Below are positions 7,535 to 14,483 of a stretch of 20,815 bases of DNA, in pieces. Source of the DNA: Eubacteriaceae bacterium UBA4266 (GTDB lineage Bacteria > Bacillota > Clostridia > Eubacteriales > Eubacteriaceae). The translations under genes and the position numbers were made by a program. Below the pieces are notes generated by a model. That model saw nothing but the letters and a program-made list of their open reading frames with translations. It was not told the DNA's origin and did no database searches. Each line of letters begins with the position of its first letter. The stretch's first letter is position 1. The stretch lies in assembly GCA_002396065.1 (NCBI GenBank), contig DGWE01000074.1, positions 1 to 20,815 of the forward strand, in the 5' to 3' direction.

Positions 7535-9372
7535 TGTTTGTTCCTCCCTCCTCGCAGGGTGCTGATGCCGAAGTGATCGCAGCGCAGGCACCGCGCCGAT
7601 TCCTGATCGGCTTCCTGGCACGTCATGCCCGTTTCCACCGGATCGAAATCCAGGCGCCGGCTGTTAGCATTTCTAAACCGCAGATTGACGCGGCCGCAGG
7701 CCGGATGATCGATCAGCGCCGGTTCGGGGATATCCATATCGACGGAAATGACGTGATTAAAGCCCAGGTAATTGTCGATATTCGCTGCGGCGACCTTGCC
7801 GGCGCCGACAGCCTTGATGACGGTTGCCGGCCCGGTGACGCAGTCCCCGCCGGCGAAAACCCCGGGAACGGCCTTGACCTTGCCGCTGCCGCCGGTCACA
7901 ACACGACCGCGATGAACGGGAATGCCGTGATGTTCGAGGTGCTCAGAATCGATCTGCTGACCGATGGCGACGATGACCATGTCACAGGGAATGGCCACGT
8001 CGGCGCCGTCCGCCGCTTCCGGCCTGGGGCGGCCGCCGCTGTCGATTTTCCCGATGATCTTCGGTTCGGTGAGAAAGGCCGTGACCTGGCCTTCTTTATC
8101 TCTGAGGACGGCCTTCGGCGCGTGCAGCTCGAGGATCTGGATTCCTTCAGCTTCGGCACCTTCGATTTCCTCGGACAAGGCGGTCATGTCTGCCTTGCGC
8201 CTGCGGTACACAACGCTGACCTCTGACGCGCCGAGGCGGATGGCCGTCCGGCTGACGTCCATTGCGACGTTGCCGCCGCCCACGACGACCACTTTGCGGC
8301 CGGTTAAATCGTGGGGATGCCCTTCGCCAATATCCCGAAGCAGCTTGACTGCCGAGACGACGCCCGGGCCGTCCTCGCCGTCGATACCGATTTTCCGATC
8401 TTCGTGAGCACCGATCGCGATGTACACCGCGTCGTAATCACGCCGAAGGGTCTCAATGCTCACATCCCCTTCGCCGTCGCCGATGCCGGTGGAAAGCTTC
8501 ACGTCGATGCCGGTAGACAGAATCATCTCAAGATCCTTCTCCAGCGCTGCCTCAGACAAGCGGAACCGAGGAATCCCGAAGCGGAGCATCCCGCCCAGTT
8601 TGCTGCGCTTTTCGTAGACGGTCACGCTGTGGCCCATGAGCCTCAGGAAGTAAGCCGCGGTCATCCCGCTGGGGCCGCCGCCGACAATGGCCACCCGCCT
8701 GCCGGTGTCGGGCTGAACTGCCGGTGCCGGCACCACGCCGGCTTGTTCGTCGGCAAAACGCTTGAGGCCGCGGATATTGATGGACTGGTCAATCATGTTG
8801 CGGCGGCACCGCGCTTCGCACGGGTGTTCGCAGACAATGCCGCAGGTCGAGCAGAACGGGTTGTCCTTGCGCACCAGGCGCACGGCGTCCGCGTAGCGGC
8901 CCGCGTGCACCAGCGCGATGTAGCCCGGAATATCGACGCCTGCCGGGCAGAGGGCCACGCAGGGCACCGGCTGATCCAGCTGTTCGATGCAGCGGTCCCA
9001 TTTGACGTGGCCTTCGAAATCGTCCCGGAAGCTGTCGAGACAGCGAAGGATCATGTGGGCCGCCTCGTAGCCGATCGCACAGTCGGCGGTTTCGTAAACC
9101 ACTCGGGCCGTCTGTTCCAAGACTTCGACGCTTTCCATGCTCCCCTTACCGTCGAGAATGTCGTCCATGATGTGCACCATCTGCCCGATGCCGATCCGGC
9201 AGGGCACGCACTTGCCGCAGGTCTGGGCGTGGCACATTCTCAAAAAGGCCGCCGAAATATCCACCGGGCAGAGCCCCGGCGGACTCGCGACAATCCGCTG
9301 CTCTAAATTGCTGTACAAGTGCTCGACAACCTGCTGGGCGCGGCTCTGAGTCGGTGTTCTGAGTCTTGACAT
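7528..9372 (-). CDS. GltD/NfnB-like FAD-NAD(P) oxidoreductase with N-terminal NuoF-type Fe-S domain
   Basis: This is the likely diaphorase partner of the hydrogenase. Residues 1-125 resemble the C-terminal Fe-S domain of NuoF/HydB (CGKCVPCR at 52-59 plus C98). Residues 125-540 resemble the glutamate synthase small subunit: a cysteine-rich dicluster domain (C138, C142, C174, C177, C181, C185, C189), an FAD-binding VGGGPSG (230-236) and an NAD(P)-binding VGGGNVA (364-370) followed by VVYRRR, the arginines being suggestive of NADPH. The C-terminus adds C585 and CLRC (595-598), a possible further cluster site. There is no NuoF FMN/NADH domain and no NuoE-like partner nearby. I set the start at the ATG at 9372 (614 residues), with GAGGAA upstream; the longer open frame runs back through the tRNA gene and cannot be real. 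No convincing promoter is visible in the 56 bases after the tRNA terminator. Confidence 0.88.
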   Translation of the reverse strand: MSRLRTPTQSRAQQVVEHLYSNLEQRIVASPPGLCPVDISAAFLRMCHAQTCGKCVPCRIGIGQMVHIMDDILDGKGSMESVEVLEQTARVVYETADCAIGYEAAHMILRCLDSFRDDFEGHVKWDRCIEQLDQPVPCVALCPAGVDIPGYIALVHAGRYADAVRLVRKDNPFCSTCGIVCEHPCEARCRRNMIDQSINIRGLKRFADEQAGVVPAPAVQPDTGRRVAIVGGGPSGMTAAYFLRLMGHSVTVYEKRSKLGGMLRFGIPRFRLSEAALEKDLEMILSTGIDVKLSTGIGDGEGDVSIETLRRDYDAVYIAIGAHEDRKIGIDGEDGPGVVSAVKLLRDIGEGHPHDLTGRKVVVVGGGNVAMDVSRTAIRLGASEVSVVYRRRKADMTALSEEIEGAEAEGIQILELHAPKAVLRDKEGQVTAFLTEPKIIGKIDSGGRPRPEAADGADVAIPCDMVIVAIGQQIDSEHLEHHGIPVHRGRVVTGGSGKVKAVPGVFAGGDCVTGPATVIKAVGAGKVAAANIDNYLGFNHVISVDMDIPEPALIDHPACGRVNLRFRNANSRRLDFDPVETGMTCQEADQESARCLRCDHFGISTLRGGRNKQW

Positions 9373-9428
9373 TTTTCGATTCCTCTCTTTCTTATTTATT
9401 TTTTTGCTGTTCGTTTTCTTTAGATGTG

Positions 9429-9461
9429 AAAAAAGAGTCCGCAAGATTTCCTTACGGACTC
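9429..9461 (-). terminator. Intrinsic terminator of tRNA-Gly
   Basis: On the minus strand GAGTCCGTAAG pairs with CTTGCGGACTC (11 bp including one U-G pair) around a five-base loop, followed by six Ts. It lies 14 bases after the tRNA 3' end. Confidence 0.88.
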
Positions 9462-9474
9462 CATTATTCGCAAT

Positions 9475-9548
9475 TGGAGCGGGTAAAGAGAATCGAACTC
9501 TCGCGACTGGCTTGGGAAGCCAGGGCTCTACCACTGAGCTATACCCGC
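9475..9548 (-). tRNA. tRNA-Gly (anticodon CCC)
   Basis: The 74-base gene folds as a complete cloverleaf. The acceptor arms GCGGGTA and TACCCGC pair perfectly; the D arm is GCTCAGTGGTAGAGC; the anticodon stem CTGGC/GCCAG carries the loop TTCCCAA, hence anticodon CCC reading GGG; the T arm is GAGAG-TTCGATT-CTCTT. A T discriminator and an encoded CCA end it. It has its own promoter and terminator and sits between the HAD phosphatase and the hydrogenase operon. Confidence 0.96.
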
Positions 9549-9566
9549 TTTCGGATTAACAACGTT

Positions 9567-9595
9567 ATTTTAGCAAAAAGCCCGGCGTTTGTAAA
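9567..9595 (-). promoter_or_regulatory. Promoter of tRNA-Gly
   Basis: On the minus strand TTTACA (9590-9595) and TAAAAT (9567-9572) are separated by exactly 17 bases, placing the start about 12 bases before the tRNA 5' end. Confidence 0.75.
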
Positions 9596-9630
9596 GGCTT
9601 ATTTTTCGCACGTTCGGTTAAAGCGCGCTG

Positions 9631-10317
9631 TCACGCTTTCTGCGCGTCGACCCAATCGACGATTTCTTCCGCGCGGTCCACGATGACCGACGCGCCCTGC
9701 GCCTTTAAAAATTCGACGGAGCGGAACCCCCAGCTCACGGCGATGCAGGGCAGTTCTGAATTGCGCGCAGTCGCCAAATCGACCTCAGAGTCGCCAACGT
9801 AAACCGCGTTTGCCTTCGAGACCTTCAAATCTTTCATAGCCTTCACCGTCATGTCCGGAGCGGGCTTTCTGCGCACGCCGGTTTGTTCCCCGACGGCCAA
9901 ATCGAAGCAGCCCGGGAAGATTTCTTTAGCCAGGGTCTGCACCGCGAAATCCGGCTTGTTGGATACGACCGCGGTCAAAATGCCCCGGTCTCTCAGCGCG
10001 GCGATGCATTCGGGGATGCCGGCGTAGGGGCCGGTGTGGTCGTTGCAGTGTTCAGCGTAGTGGGGCGCAAACACTTTGCGGATGCGTTCGACTTCGGGGT
10101 CGTCCTCCGGCACGTCGGGGCGGCCTTCTTCCGCCAGAGCCCGGCTGATCGCAACGCGGACGCCGCTGCCGAAGAAATGCTTTACCTCCGCTGCGACGAA
10201 ATCGTGGCGGTGGCCCGTCTGTGCCAGCGCGTAATTCAAGGAACCGGTCAAATCGTCCAGCGTGTTTAAAATCGTGCCGTCCATGTCAAAAATCACGGCT
10301 TGTATTTTGTTCTGCAT
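9631..10317 (-). CDS. HAD-superfamily hydrolase, phosphoglycolate phosphatase-like
   Basis: A cytosolic Mg-dependent phosphatase with all four HAD motifs: the nucleophile D11 in DMDGT (11-15), S119 in VVSNKP, K151 in KPAPDM, and the acidic VGDSEVD (174-180). The cap inserted after motif I is helical, as in the Gph/PGP branch, and 228 residues is a normal length. The substrate cannot be read from sequence; phosphoglycolate, pyrophosphate or another small phosphoester are all possible. The ATG at 10317 has an AAAAGGAGAG ribosome binding site. No T-rich terminator follows, and the tRNA-Gly promoter begins 35 bases downstream, so some read-through into the tRNA is likely. Confidence 0.85.
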   Translation of the reverse strand: MQNKIQAVIFDMDGTILNTLDDLTGSLNYALAQTGHRHDFVAAEVKHFFGSGVRVAISRALAEEGRPDVPEDDPEVERIRKVFAPHYAEHCNDHTGPYAGIPECIAALRDRGILTAVVSNKPDFAVQTLAKEIFPGCFDLAVGEQTGVRRKPAPDMTVKAMKDLKVSKANAVYVGDSEVDLATARNSELPCIAVSWGFRSVEFLKAQGASVIVDRAEEIVDWVDAQKA

Positions 10318-10387
10318 GTGCTCTCCTTTTGATCTAGAATTTGTATGAGAATTAATAAATAAATGATTGCGTGAATCAAGCGGCTTT

Positions 10388-10417
10388 ATTATACTACTTT
10401 TTTCGGTTGTTGAACAA
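10388..10417 (-). promoter_or_regulatory. Promoter of the HAD phosphatase gene
   Basis: The minus strand has a perfect TATAAT at 10388-10393 and TTGTTC at 10412-10417, 18 bases apart, about 70 bases upstream of the start codon. Confidence 0.5.
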
Positions 10418-10420
10418 TTC

Positions 10421-10449
10421 TTTACAGGATGATTGGGCGCCGATGTGAT
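10421..10449 (+). promoter_or_regulatory. Promoter of the EutP-like gene
   Basis: TTTACA at 10421-10426 is followed after 17-18 bases by TGTGATA, a weak -10. It lies about 35 bases before the ribosome binding site of the gene at 10479. Confidence 0.4.
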
Positions 10450-10478
10450 AAACTGTTTTTTAATAATGGAGGCATTCT

Positions 10479-11111
10479 ATGCGTAAAATGGTTATGATGG
10501 GCCGTTCGGAATGTGGCAAGACCACATTGAAGCAGGCCCTTAAAGGAAAAAAACTGCAATACGAAAAGACCCAGGCGGTCAATTATTTCGACATCATCAT
10601 CGACACCCCCGGCGAATACGCCCAGTGCACCGATTTGGCCCGTGCCCTGGCGCTGTACGCCTACGAAGCGGACTACGTCGCCCTGCTGATGGCGGCAGAC
10701 GAGCCCTACTCCCTGTACCCGCCAAGCTGCGCGGGCGTCAGCTCCCGTCCGGTCATTGGAATCATCACCCAGATCGACAAACCGAACGCAGACATCGACC
10801 GCGCCCAATATTGGCTGCGCCTCGCCGGCGCCAATCCGATTTTCCCGGTCTCGTCCTACCAGGGCACCGGCCTTTGGGATCTGCTCACCTTTTTAAAGGA
10901 CCCAGACGATCACTTCCCGTTCACGAAGGAAGAGCTGGAAACGCCGCGTGAAGTCCTGACGACCAAATACGAAGCGGTGGAAATCGGCACCCAGATCGAA
11001 GACATGGGCCACACCGACTTCCTCGACATCAACGACAATTTGATCGTCTCGGCCAACAAGGCGGGCTCTTTGAAAAACAACGTCAACAACATGCACAATC
11101 AAGCGAGGTAA
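10479..11111 (+). CDS. EutP/PduV-family P-loop protein with C-terminal extension
   Basis: Residues 1-140 match the EutP/PduV family of small P-loop proteins usually encoded with ethanolamine or propanediol microcompartments: GRSECGKTT (P-loop, 8-16), KTQAV (30-34), DTPGEY (42-47) and the nucleotide-specificity-like TQID (97-100). It looks closer to PduV than to EutP, for example in RPVIGIIT. Two features are unusual. No shell-protein or ethanolamine/propanediol gene is nearby, and the protein is 210 residues against about 145-160 for the family, with a polar 65-residue tail I do not recognise. The ribosome binding site GGAGG lies six bases before the ATG. The gene is monocistronic and shares a bidirectional terminator with the convergent ATPase gene. 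Its role outside a microcompartment is unknown. Confidence 0.78.
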   Translation: MRKMVMMGRSECGKTTLKQALKGKKLQYEKTQAVNYFDIIIDTPGEYAQCTDLARALALYAYEADYVALLMAADEPYSLYPPSCAGVSSRPVIGIITQIDKPNADIDRAQYWLRLAGANPIFPVSSYQGTGLWDLLTFLKDPDDHFPFTKEELETPREVLTTKYEAVEIGTQIEDMGHTDFLDINDNLIVSANKAGSLKNNVNNMHNQAR

Positions 11112-11128
11112 ATTTTTCGGCACGCAAA

Positions 11129-11166
11129 AAGACAGATGAGCTTTTCCGCTCACCTGTCTTATTTTT
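11129..11166. terminator. Bidirectional terminator between the EutP-like gene and the ATPase gene
   Basis: AAGACAG-A-TGAGC pairs with GCTCA-C-CTGTCTT (12 bp, one mismatch) around TTTTCC. ATTTTTA follows on the plus strand and a five-T run on the minus strand. Confidence 0.85.
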
Positions 11167-11173
11167 ATGCGCA

Positions 11174-12487
11174 TTATTCGTTTGTCACAAGGGTTCCAGC
11201 CAAATGGTCGATGAACTGCTGGGCCGTTCTGCCGGAGAACCCGCCGTGCTGCATTTCCCAAACCCGCGCCTGGTTTAACAGCTCGTCGCGGTCCAAGGTA
11301 ATGCCTGGGCAGCGCTTCGCCAATTCCTCGACGATGGTCTGATATTCTTTTTGGGACGGTCTGAAATAGCCGATGCGCACGCCAAAGCGGTTAGCCAGCG
11401 ACAGCTTTTCCTGCACCGTGTCGTTGCGGTGAATGTCCTCGCTGTCCTGATCGGCCCGGTCGGACCAGGTTTCGCGGATCAGATGTCTGCGGTTGGAGGT
11501 CGCGTAAATCAGCACGTTGTCCGGACGCGGCTCCAGTCCCCCTTCGATGACGGCCTTTAAATACTTGTATTCCGTTTCGAATTCTTCAAAGGACAAATCG
11601 TCCATATAGATGATAAAGCGGTAATTGCGGTTCTTCACCGCCGCGATGATCTGGGACAGCTTCTTGAACTGGTGCTTGTAAATTTCGATCATCCTAAGCC
11701 CCGCGTCGTAATACTGGTTCAAGATGGCCTTGATGCTCGTGGATTTGCCGGTGCCGGCGTCGCCGTAGAGCAGCACGTTGTTGGCCGGGCGCCCGGCGAC
11801 AAAGGCTTCGGTATTTTCGACCAGCTCCTGTTTCTGGATTTCGTAGCCGACCAAATCGTCCAGCACGACGTCGCTGGTGTTGGTGATCGGGATCAGCAGC
11901 TCACCTTCATCGTCGTCGTTGACGCGGAAGGCCTTGTTGAGCCCGAGCTTGCCGACGCCGTAAGCGCGGTAAAATTCGGCGACCACCTGGGTGATGCCAT
12001 CAACTTGGTCTGCCGCTTCGATTTGATGAGAAAGGGCCTGGACTTTTTCGCTGACGCTCTGGTTGTAGAGCCGTTCCTGCTTGACCACCGCCTGATAATG
12101 GGTGATCGTCGTGAAGCAGGTCAGATTCAGATCGGCTTCGATTTTCGAGAAATCAAAATCGAACAGCTGCTTGAAAATGGCGAAGTCATTCTGAGCGAAC
12201 TGATTGACCGAGCCGTCGAGCACGCCGACCTTTTCGGACACGAGGGTGAAGGGCGTTTCTGTCGTTGCCAGCAGATAAGCGAGGTAGTTGTGCCACAGGT
12301 TGTCGTTAAAGCCGTACTTCGTCGCCAAATCGAGGAGGCGGTGAATCTGCGTCAGAATGTCAGCCGTCAGCTCCTCAGGCGACGATTCGTCGTGTTCCCA
12401 GCGGCGGAAAATGTCGGACAGCTGCATCAAAATGCTGTCCTGATCGATGTTGCGGTAAATGATGAGTTGGGATGTTAATCGGTACAT
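11174..12487 (-). CDS. DUF815-family AAA ATPase
   Basis: An uncharacterised ATPase of the DUF815 type. The first 200 residues are helical and family-specific. The ATPase core follows, with Walker A GDAGTGKS (242-249), Walker [11 protein letters not shown] (291-300), a sensor-1 segment YATSNRRHL (328-336) and SGRTAQQF (418-425) near the end. No membrane segment is visible, so it is probably cytosolic. Function in the family is not established; the core resembles DnaA/DnaC-type AAA proteins. I chose the ATG at 12487 (437 residues) because GGAG lies six bases upstream; an in-frame start 16 codons further up would run into the promoter. It is a single-gene unit with an extended -10 promoter. Confidence 0.85.
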   Translation of the reverse strand: MYRLTSQLIIYRNIDQDSILMQLSDIFRRWEHDESSPEELTADILTQIHRLLDLATKYGFNDNLWHNYLAYLLATTETPFTLVSEKVGVLDGSVNQFAQNDFAIFKQLFDFDFSKIEADLNLTCFTTITHYQAVVKQERLYNQSVSEKVQALSHQIEAADQVDGITQVVAEFYRAYGVGKLGLNKAFRVNDDDEGELLIPITNTSDVVLDDLVGYEIQKQELVENTEAFVAGRPANNVLLYGDAGTGKSTSIKAILNQYYDAGLRMIEIYKHQFKKLSQIIAAVKNRNYRFIIYMDDLSFEEFETEYKYLKAVIEGGLEPRPDNVLIYATSNRRHLIRETWSDRADQDSEDIHRNDTVQEKLSLANRFGVRIGYFRPSQKEYQTIVEELAKRCPGITLDRDELLNQARVWEMQHGGFSGRTAQQFIDHLAGTLVTNE

Positions 12488-12521
12488 ATATATCTCCAAA
12501 GATAATCGTAAATTTTGCCCC

Positions 12522-12530
12522 ATTATATCA
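12522..12530 (-). promoter_or_regulatory. Extended -10 promoter of the DUF815 ATPase gene
   Basis: On the minus strand TGATATAAT is a perfect -10 hexamer (12522-12527) with the TG extension. No good -35 is visible at 17 bases, which is usual for extended -10 promoters. The start codon is about 35 bases downstream. Confidence 0.6.
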
Positions 12531-12544
12531 CACAAATGGGCACG

Positions 12545-12576
12545 AAAAAAAGACCTGAGGTGCCTCAGATCTTTTG
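12545..12576 (-). terminator. Terminator of the flavodoxin gene
   Basis: On the minus strand AAAAGATCTGAGG pairs with CCTCAGGTCTTTT (one U-G pair) around a two-base loop, with seven Ts at the 3' side. Confidence 0.85.
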
Positions 12577-12593
12577 CTACTGTTTTTGATTTG

Positions 12594-13061
12594 TTATTTG
12601 ACCTTCATGCGCTTGAATTTCAGCCCGACGAAGAAGTCGATCGCGCCTTGAATTTCGGCCGCGTCTGGATGGCCTTTGCCCGTGCCGCCGAAAAGCTTGA
12701 AGGGGCCGAAGGTATTGTGCCCCTTGCAGCCGTATTCCCCAGTGTAAACGCAGCGAGATTCTTCGACGATGCTCTTGATTTCGTTGGTGTAGCCCGCGCG
12801 CGGCATGCCGCAGGTGTAGAGCACGAAGACGCGCTGGCCTTCGCACAAATGGGTCTTGACGTAGTTGACCAGCGGCTTTCCGAAATGCCCAGCGTAAATA
12901 CCGGACGCGATGCCGACGACCGCATACTGCGACAAATCCTCAGGCTTTTCCTTCGTGATGTCGAAGACGTCGATGTCGTCCTGTCCCATCGCGATCGCAT
13001 CCACAAGCTTGCGCGTGTTGCCGTGATGCGTCGAATAAACTAAGATTGCTATATTTTTCAT
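12594..13061 (-). CDS. Flavodoxin-family protein
   Basis: A small FMN-binding electron carrier or quinone-reductase-like flavodoxin of 155 residues. The phosphate-binding loop [10 protein letters not shown] (9-18) follows the first beta strand, as in flavodoxins, and a glycine-rich segment with [10 protein letters not shown] lies at the position of the second FMN loop. The protein is soluble, with no signal sequence. The ATG at 13061 has AAAGG six bases upstream; a longer frame starts 16 codons earlier but overlaps the promoter. It may accept electrons from ferredoxin or pyruvate oxidoreductases, which fits the hydrogenase-based metabolism, but no direct partner is encoded alongside. A gene for a 33-residue peptide lies upstream on the same strand. 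Confidence 0.85.
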   Translation of the reverse strand: MKNIAILVYSTHHGNTRKLVDAIAMGQDDIDVFDITKEKPEDLSQYAVVGIASGIYAGHFGKPLVNYVKTHLCEGQRVFVLYTCGMPRAGYTNEIKSIVEESRCVYTGEYGCKGHNTFGPFKLFGGTGKGHPDAAEIQGAIDFFVGLKFKRMKVK

Positions 13062-13097
13062 CGTGAACCTTTCATTCTGTATTTTAATGTACATGAT

Positions 13098-13126
13098 AGT
13101 ATAACACAAAATAAAAGGGTTAACAA
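13098..13126 (-). promoter_or_regulatory. Promoter of the flavodoxin gene
   Basis: On the minus strand TTGTTA (13121-13126) and TATACT (13098-13103) are separated by 17 bases, about 37 bases before the flavodoxin ATG and directly after the stop of the small upstream gene. Confidence 0.65.
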
Positions 13127-13139
13127 AAGCGTCGAAGTG

Positions 13140-13241
13140 TCAAATGAAATGGGCCAATCCCGCGAAGGCGCTCAAAACGCAGCCGCTCGCAATCAATTGA
13201 AAATAAGCTTCTTTTGTTTTTCTTCGAATCATACGTTTCAT
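13140..13241 (-). CDS. Small 33-residue basic/hydrophobic peptide
   Basis: A short open frame encodes a peptide beginning MKRMIRRKTKEAYFQLIA and ending GLAHFI, terminated by TGA. The N-terminal third is strongly basic (K2, R3, R6, R7, K8, K10) and the rest is hydrophobic, so it could insert in the membrane. Support for it being a gene comes from context: AAGGAGG lies six bases before the ATG, one of the best ribosome binding sites in the window, and a TTGACA-17-TAATCT promoter lies just upstream. The stop is followed directly by the flavodoxin promoter, so the two could also be co-transcribed. I do not recognise a family; a short toxin-like peptide, a leader peptide or a membrane regulator are possible. 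Confidence 0.5.
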   Translation of the reverse strand: MKRMIRRKTKEAYFQLIASGCVLSAFAGLAHFI

Positions 13242-13277
13242 GGTGAACCTCCTTTTTTGTTTAAAATGTCTAACTCT

Positions 13278-13306
13278 AGATTAGCACGTTTTGTTTGTTC
13301 TGTCAA
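13278..13306 (-). promoter_or_regulatory. Promoter of the 33-residue peptide gene
   Basis: A perfect -35 TTGACA (13301-13306) and -10 TAATCT (13278-13283) are separated by 17 bases on the minus strand. The -10 lies in the imperfect palindrome CTAACTCTAGATTAG (13270-13284), a possible operator. Confidence 0.65.
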
Positions 13307-13310
13307 ACAA

Positions 13311-13342
13311 AAAGGCGGCCTGCCAATTGGCAGATCGCCTTT
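13311..13342 (-). terminator. Terminator of cell-wall hydrolase gene A
   Basis: On the minus strand AAAGGCG-AT-CTGCC pairs with GGCAG-GC-CGCCTTT around AATT (12 bp plus a 2x2 internal mismatch), followed by TTTTTG. It overlaps the -35 region of the next promoter closely. Confidence 0.85.
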
Positions 13343-13366
13343 AATATAATGATTTGCTATCAAATT

Positions 13367-14311
13367 TTATCGATAAGAATTACCGCCGCAGTTCCAGACG
13401 CCGTAGGAGCTGCCGGAACGGAAGGACTGATACGGATGATTGCGCTTGCCATTCTGCATACAGTCAATGACGGCCTGCTTGACGTAACCCGGATATTTGC
13501 CGCCGAGATAGCGCTTGTACGGCCCGTCGAGATAAGCGGCAAACTGACCCGGCGCCTTCAGCACCGACACGGCGTCGTGGCCGCCCCATTTGCCGGAATC
13601 GACCCGGTTCATCACGCAGGAGATCACAGCCAGCGCACCGTCGTAGCTCGCGTTGCATTCTGCCGCGACGACCGCGCAGATGAAGTCCAGCTGGTCCCCA
13701 GGATCTGCCGTGCTGCCATTGGTGGTGGACGCCGCCGTCGACGACGAGGTTTGGGTCGCGTACTGCTGCAGCTGTTTCTGTTCTTCTTCGAGCTTTTTGT
13801 TGTACGTCGCCTGCTGTGCTTGAACCTGTTCTTTCTGCTGCTTCAGTTCTTTCTGCTGGTTCTGCAGGTTCTGCTGAGTCTGTTCGACCTGGGTCTGCAG
13901 ATTCTCGACGTCTTCCACCGTCTTCTGGTCGGCGCTGTTGATCGTGCGCACGCTTTCGATTCGAGACAGGGTTTCTGTCAGACTGCTCGACGTGAACAGC
14001 GCACTCATAATGCCGTCGTTGCCGAACATGTACATGACCCGCGCCCGCTGGCCCATGTTTTTCTTCGCAGTCGCCAAATCGGCCTTGGTCTGTTCGAGCT
14101 TCTGCGTATTGTCGGTAATCTGCTGATTGATTTGATTGATCTGGCTGTTGAGCTTGTTCATCTGATCGCCCGCCGCCGTCAATTGTTTATTGAGTGCGTT
14201 GATCGACGCCGTCAGCTCTGACGCGCTGGCCGCGTGAACGGTCGCCGCCGGCGCGAGGCTCGCAAAGCTCAAGGTCAGCATCAGCGCAAAGGCCGCAATC
14301 CGTGCCGTCAT
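13367..14311 (-). CDS. Secreted coiled-coil cell-wall hydrolase A (SleB-type catalytic domain)
   Basis: An exported peptidoglycan hydrolase. A signal peptide spans about residues 1-28, ending ATVHA. A glutamine-rich coiled coil of the PcsB/CwlO type follows (about 32-185), interrupted by the conserved MGQRARVMYMFGNDG hinge (86-100), and then an S/T linker. The C-terminal domain (205-314) matches SleB-type lytic enzymes: FICAVVAAEC with the probable catalytic glutamate E218, then SCVMNRVDSGKWGG. PcsB/CwlO coiled coils usually hold such enzymes under FtsEX control; no ftsEX is present here. The start is uncertain: the ATG at 14311 has only AAGG directly adjacent, whereas GAGGTGA precedes two in-frame ATT codons at 14335-14338 that would give a more basic signal peptide n-region. 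It lies just downstream of a paralogue with a nearly identical catalytic domain. Confidence 0.85.
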   Translation of the reverse strand: MTARIAAFALMLTLSFASLAPAATVHAASASELTASINALNKQLTAAGDQMNKLNSQINQINQQITDNTQKLEQTKADLATAKKNMGQRARVMYMFGNDGIMSALFTSSSLTETLSRIESVRTINSADQKTVEDVENLQTQVEQTQQNLQNQQKELKQQKEQVQAQQATYNKKLEEEQKQLQQYATQTSSSTAASTTNGSTADPGDQLDFICAVVAAECNASYDGALAVISCVMNRVDSGKWGGHDAVSVLKAPGQFAAYLDGPYKRYLGGKYPGYVKQAVIDCMQNGKRNHPYQSFRSGSSYGVWNCGGNSYR

Positions 14312-14388
14312 CCTTCTCGTTTTTCGGGATAAAATAATGATTCACCTCGTTATTCTTCAAAATTTCTACACTTCACGTATTTGTAATA

Positions 14389-14417
14389 AGTATAACAGGT
14401 TACGCGGTGCATCTCAA
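14389..14417 (-). promoter_or_regulatory. Promoter of cell-wall hydrolase gene A
   Basis: On the minus strand TTGAGA (14412-14417) and TATACT (14389-14394) are separated by 17 bases, downstream of the terminator of gene B, so the two paralogues are transcribed separately. Confidence 0.7.
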
Positions 14418-14423
14418 ATTTAT

Positions 14424-14469
14424 CTAAAAAACACCTTAAAGCCGGACGATGAGCCGGCCTTAAGGTGTT
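14424..14469 (-). terminator. Terminator of cell-wall hydrolase gene B
   Basis: On the minus strand AACACCTTAAGGCCGG pairs with CCGGCTTTAAGGTGTT over 16 bp (one G-U pair) around an eight-base loop, followed by a run of Ts. It is among the strongest hairpins in the window. Confidence 0.92.
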
Positions 14470-14483
14470 GGATCCGTACGCGT

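Noticed and set aside
8311..9306. 331-codon open frame opposite the flavoprotein gene
   Set aside because: Antisense shadow of a gene whose Fe-S and nucleotide-binding motifs are clear.
9373..9534. N-terminal extension of the flavoprotein frame
   Set aside because: The extra codons translate the tRNA-Gly gene and its terminator; the ATG at 9372 has a proper ribosome binding site.
13137..13349. 70-codon plus-strand frame
   Set aside because: It is antisense to the 33-codon gene, its promoter and the hydrolase terminator, and has no ribosome binding site.
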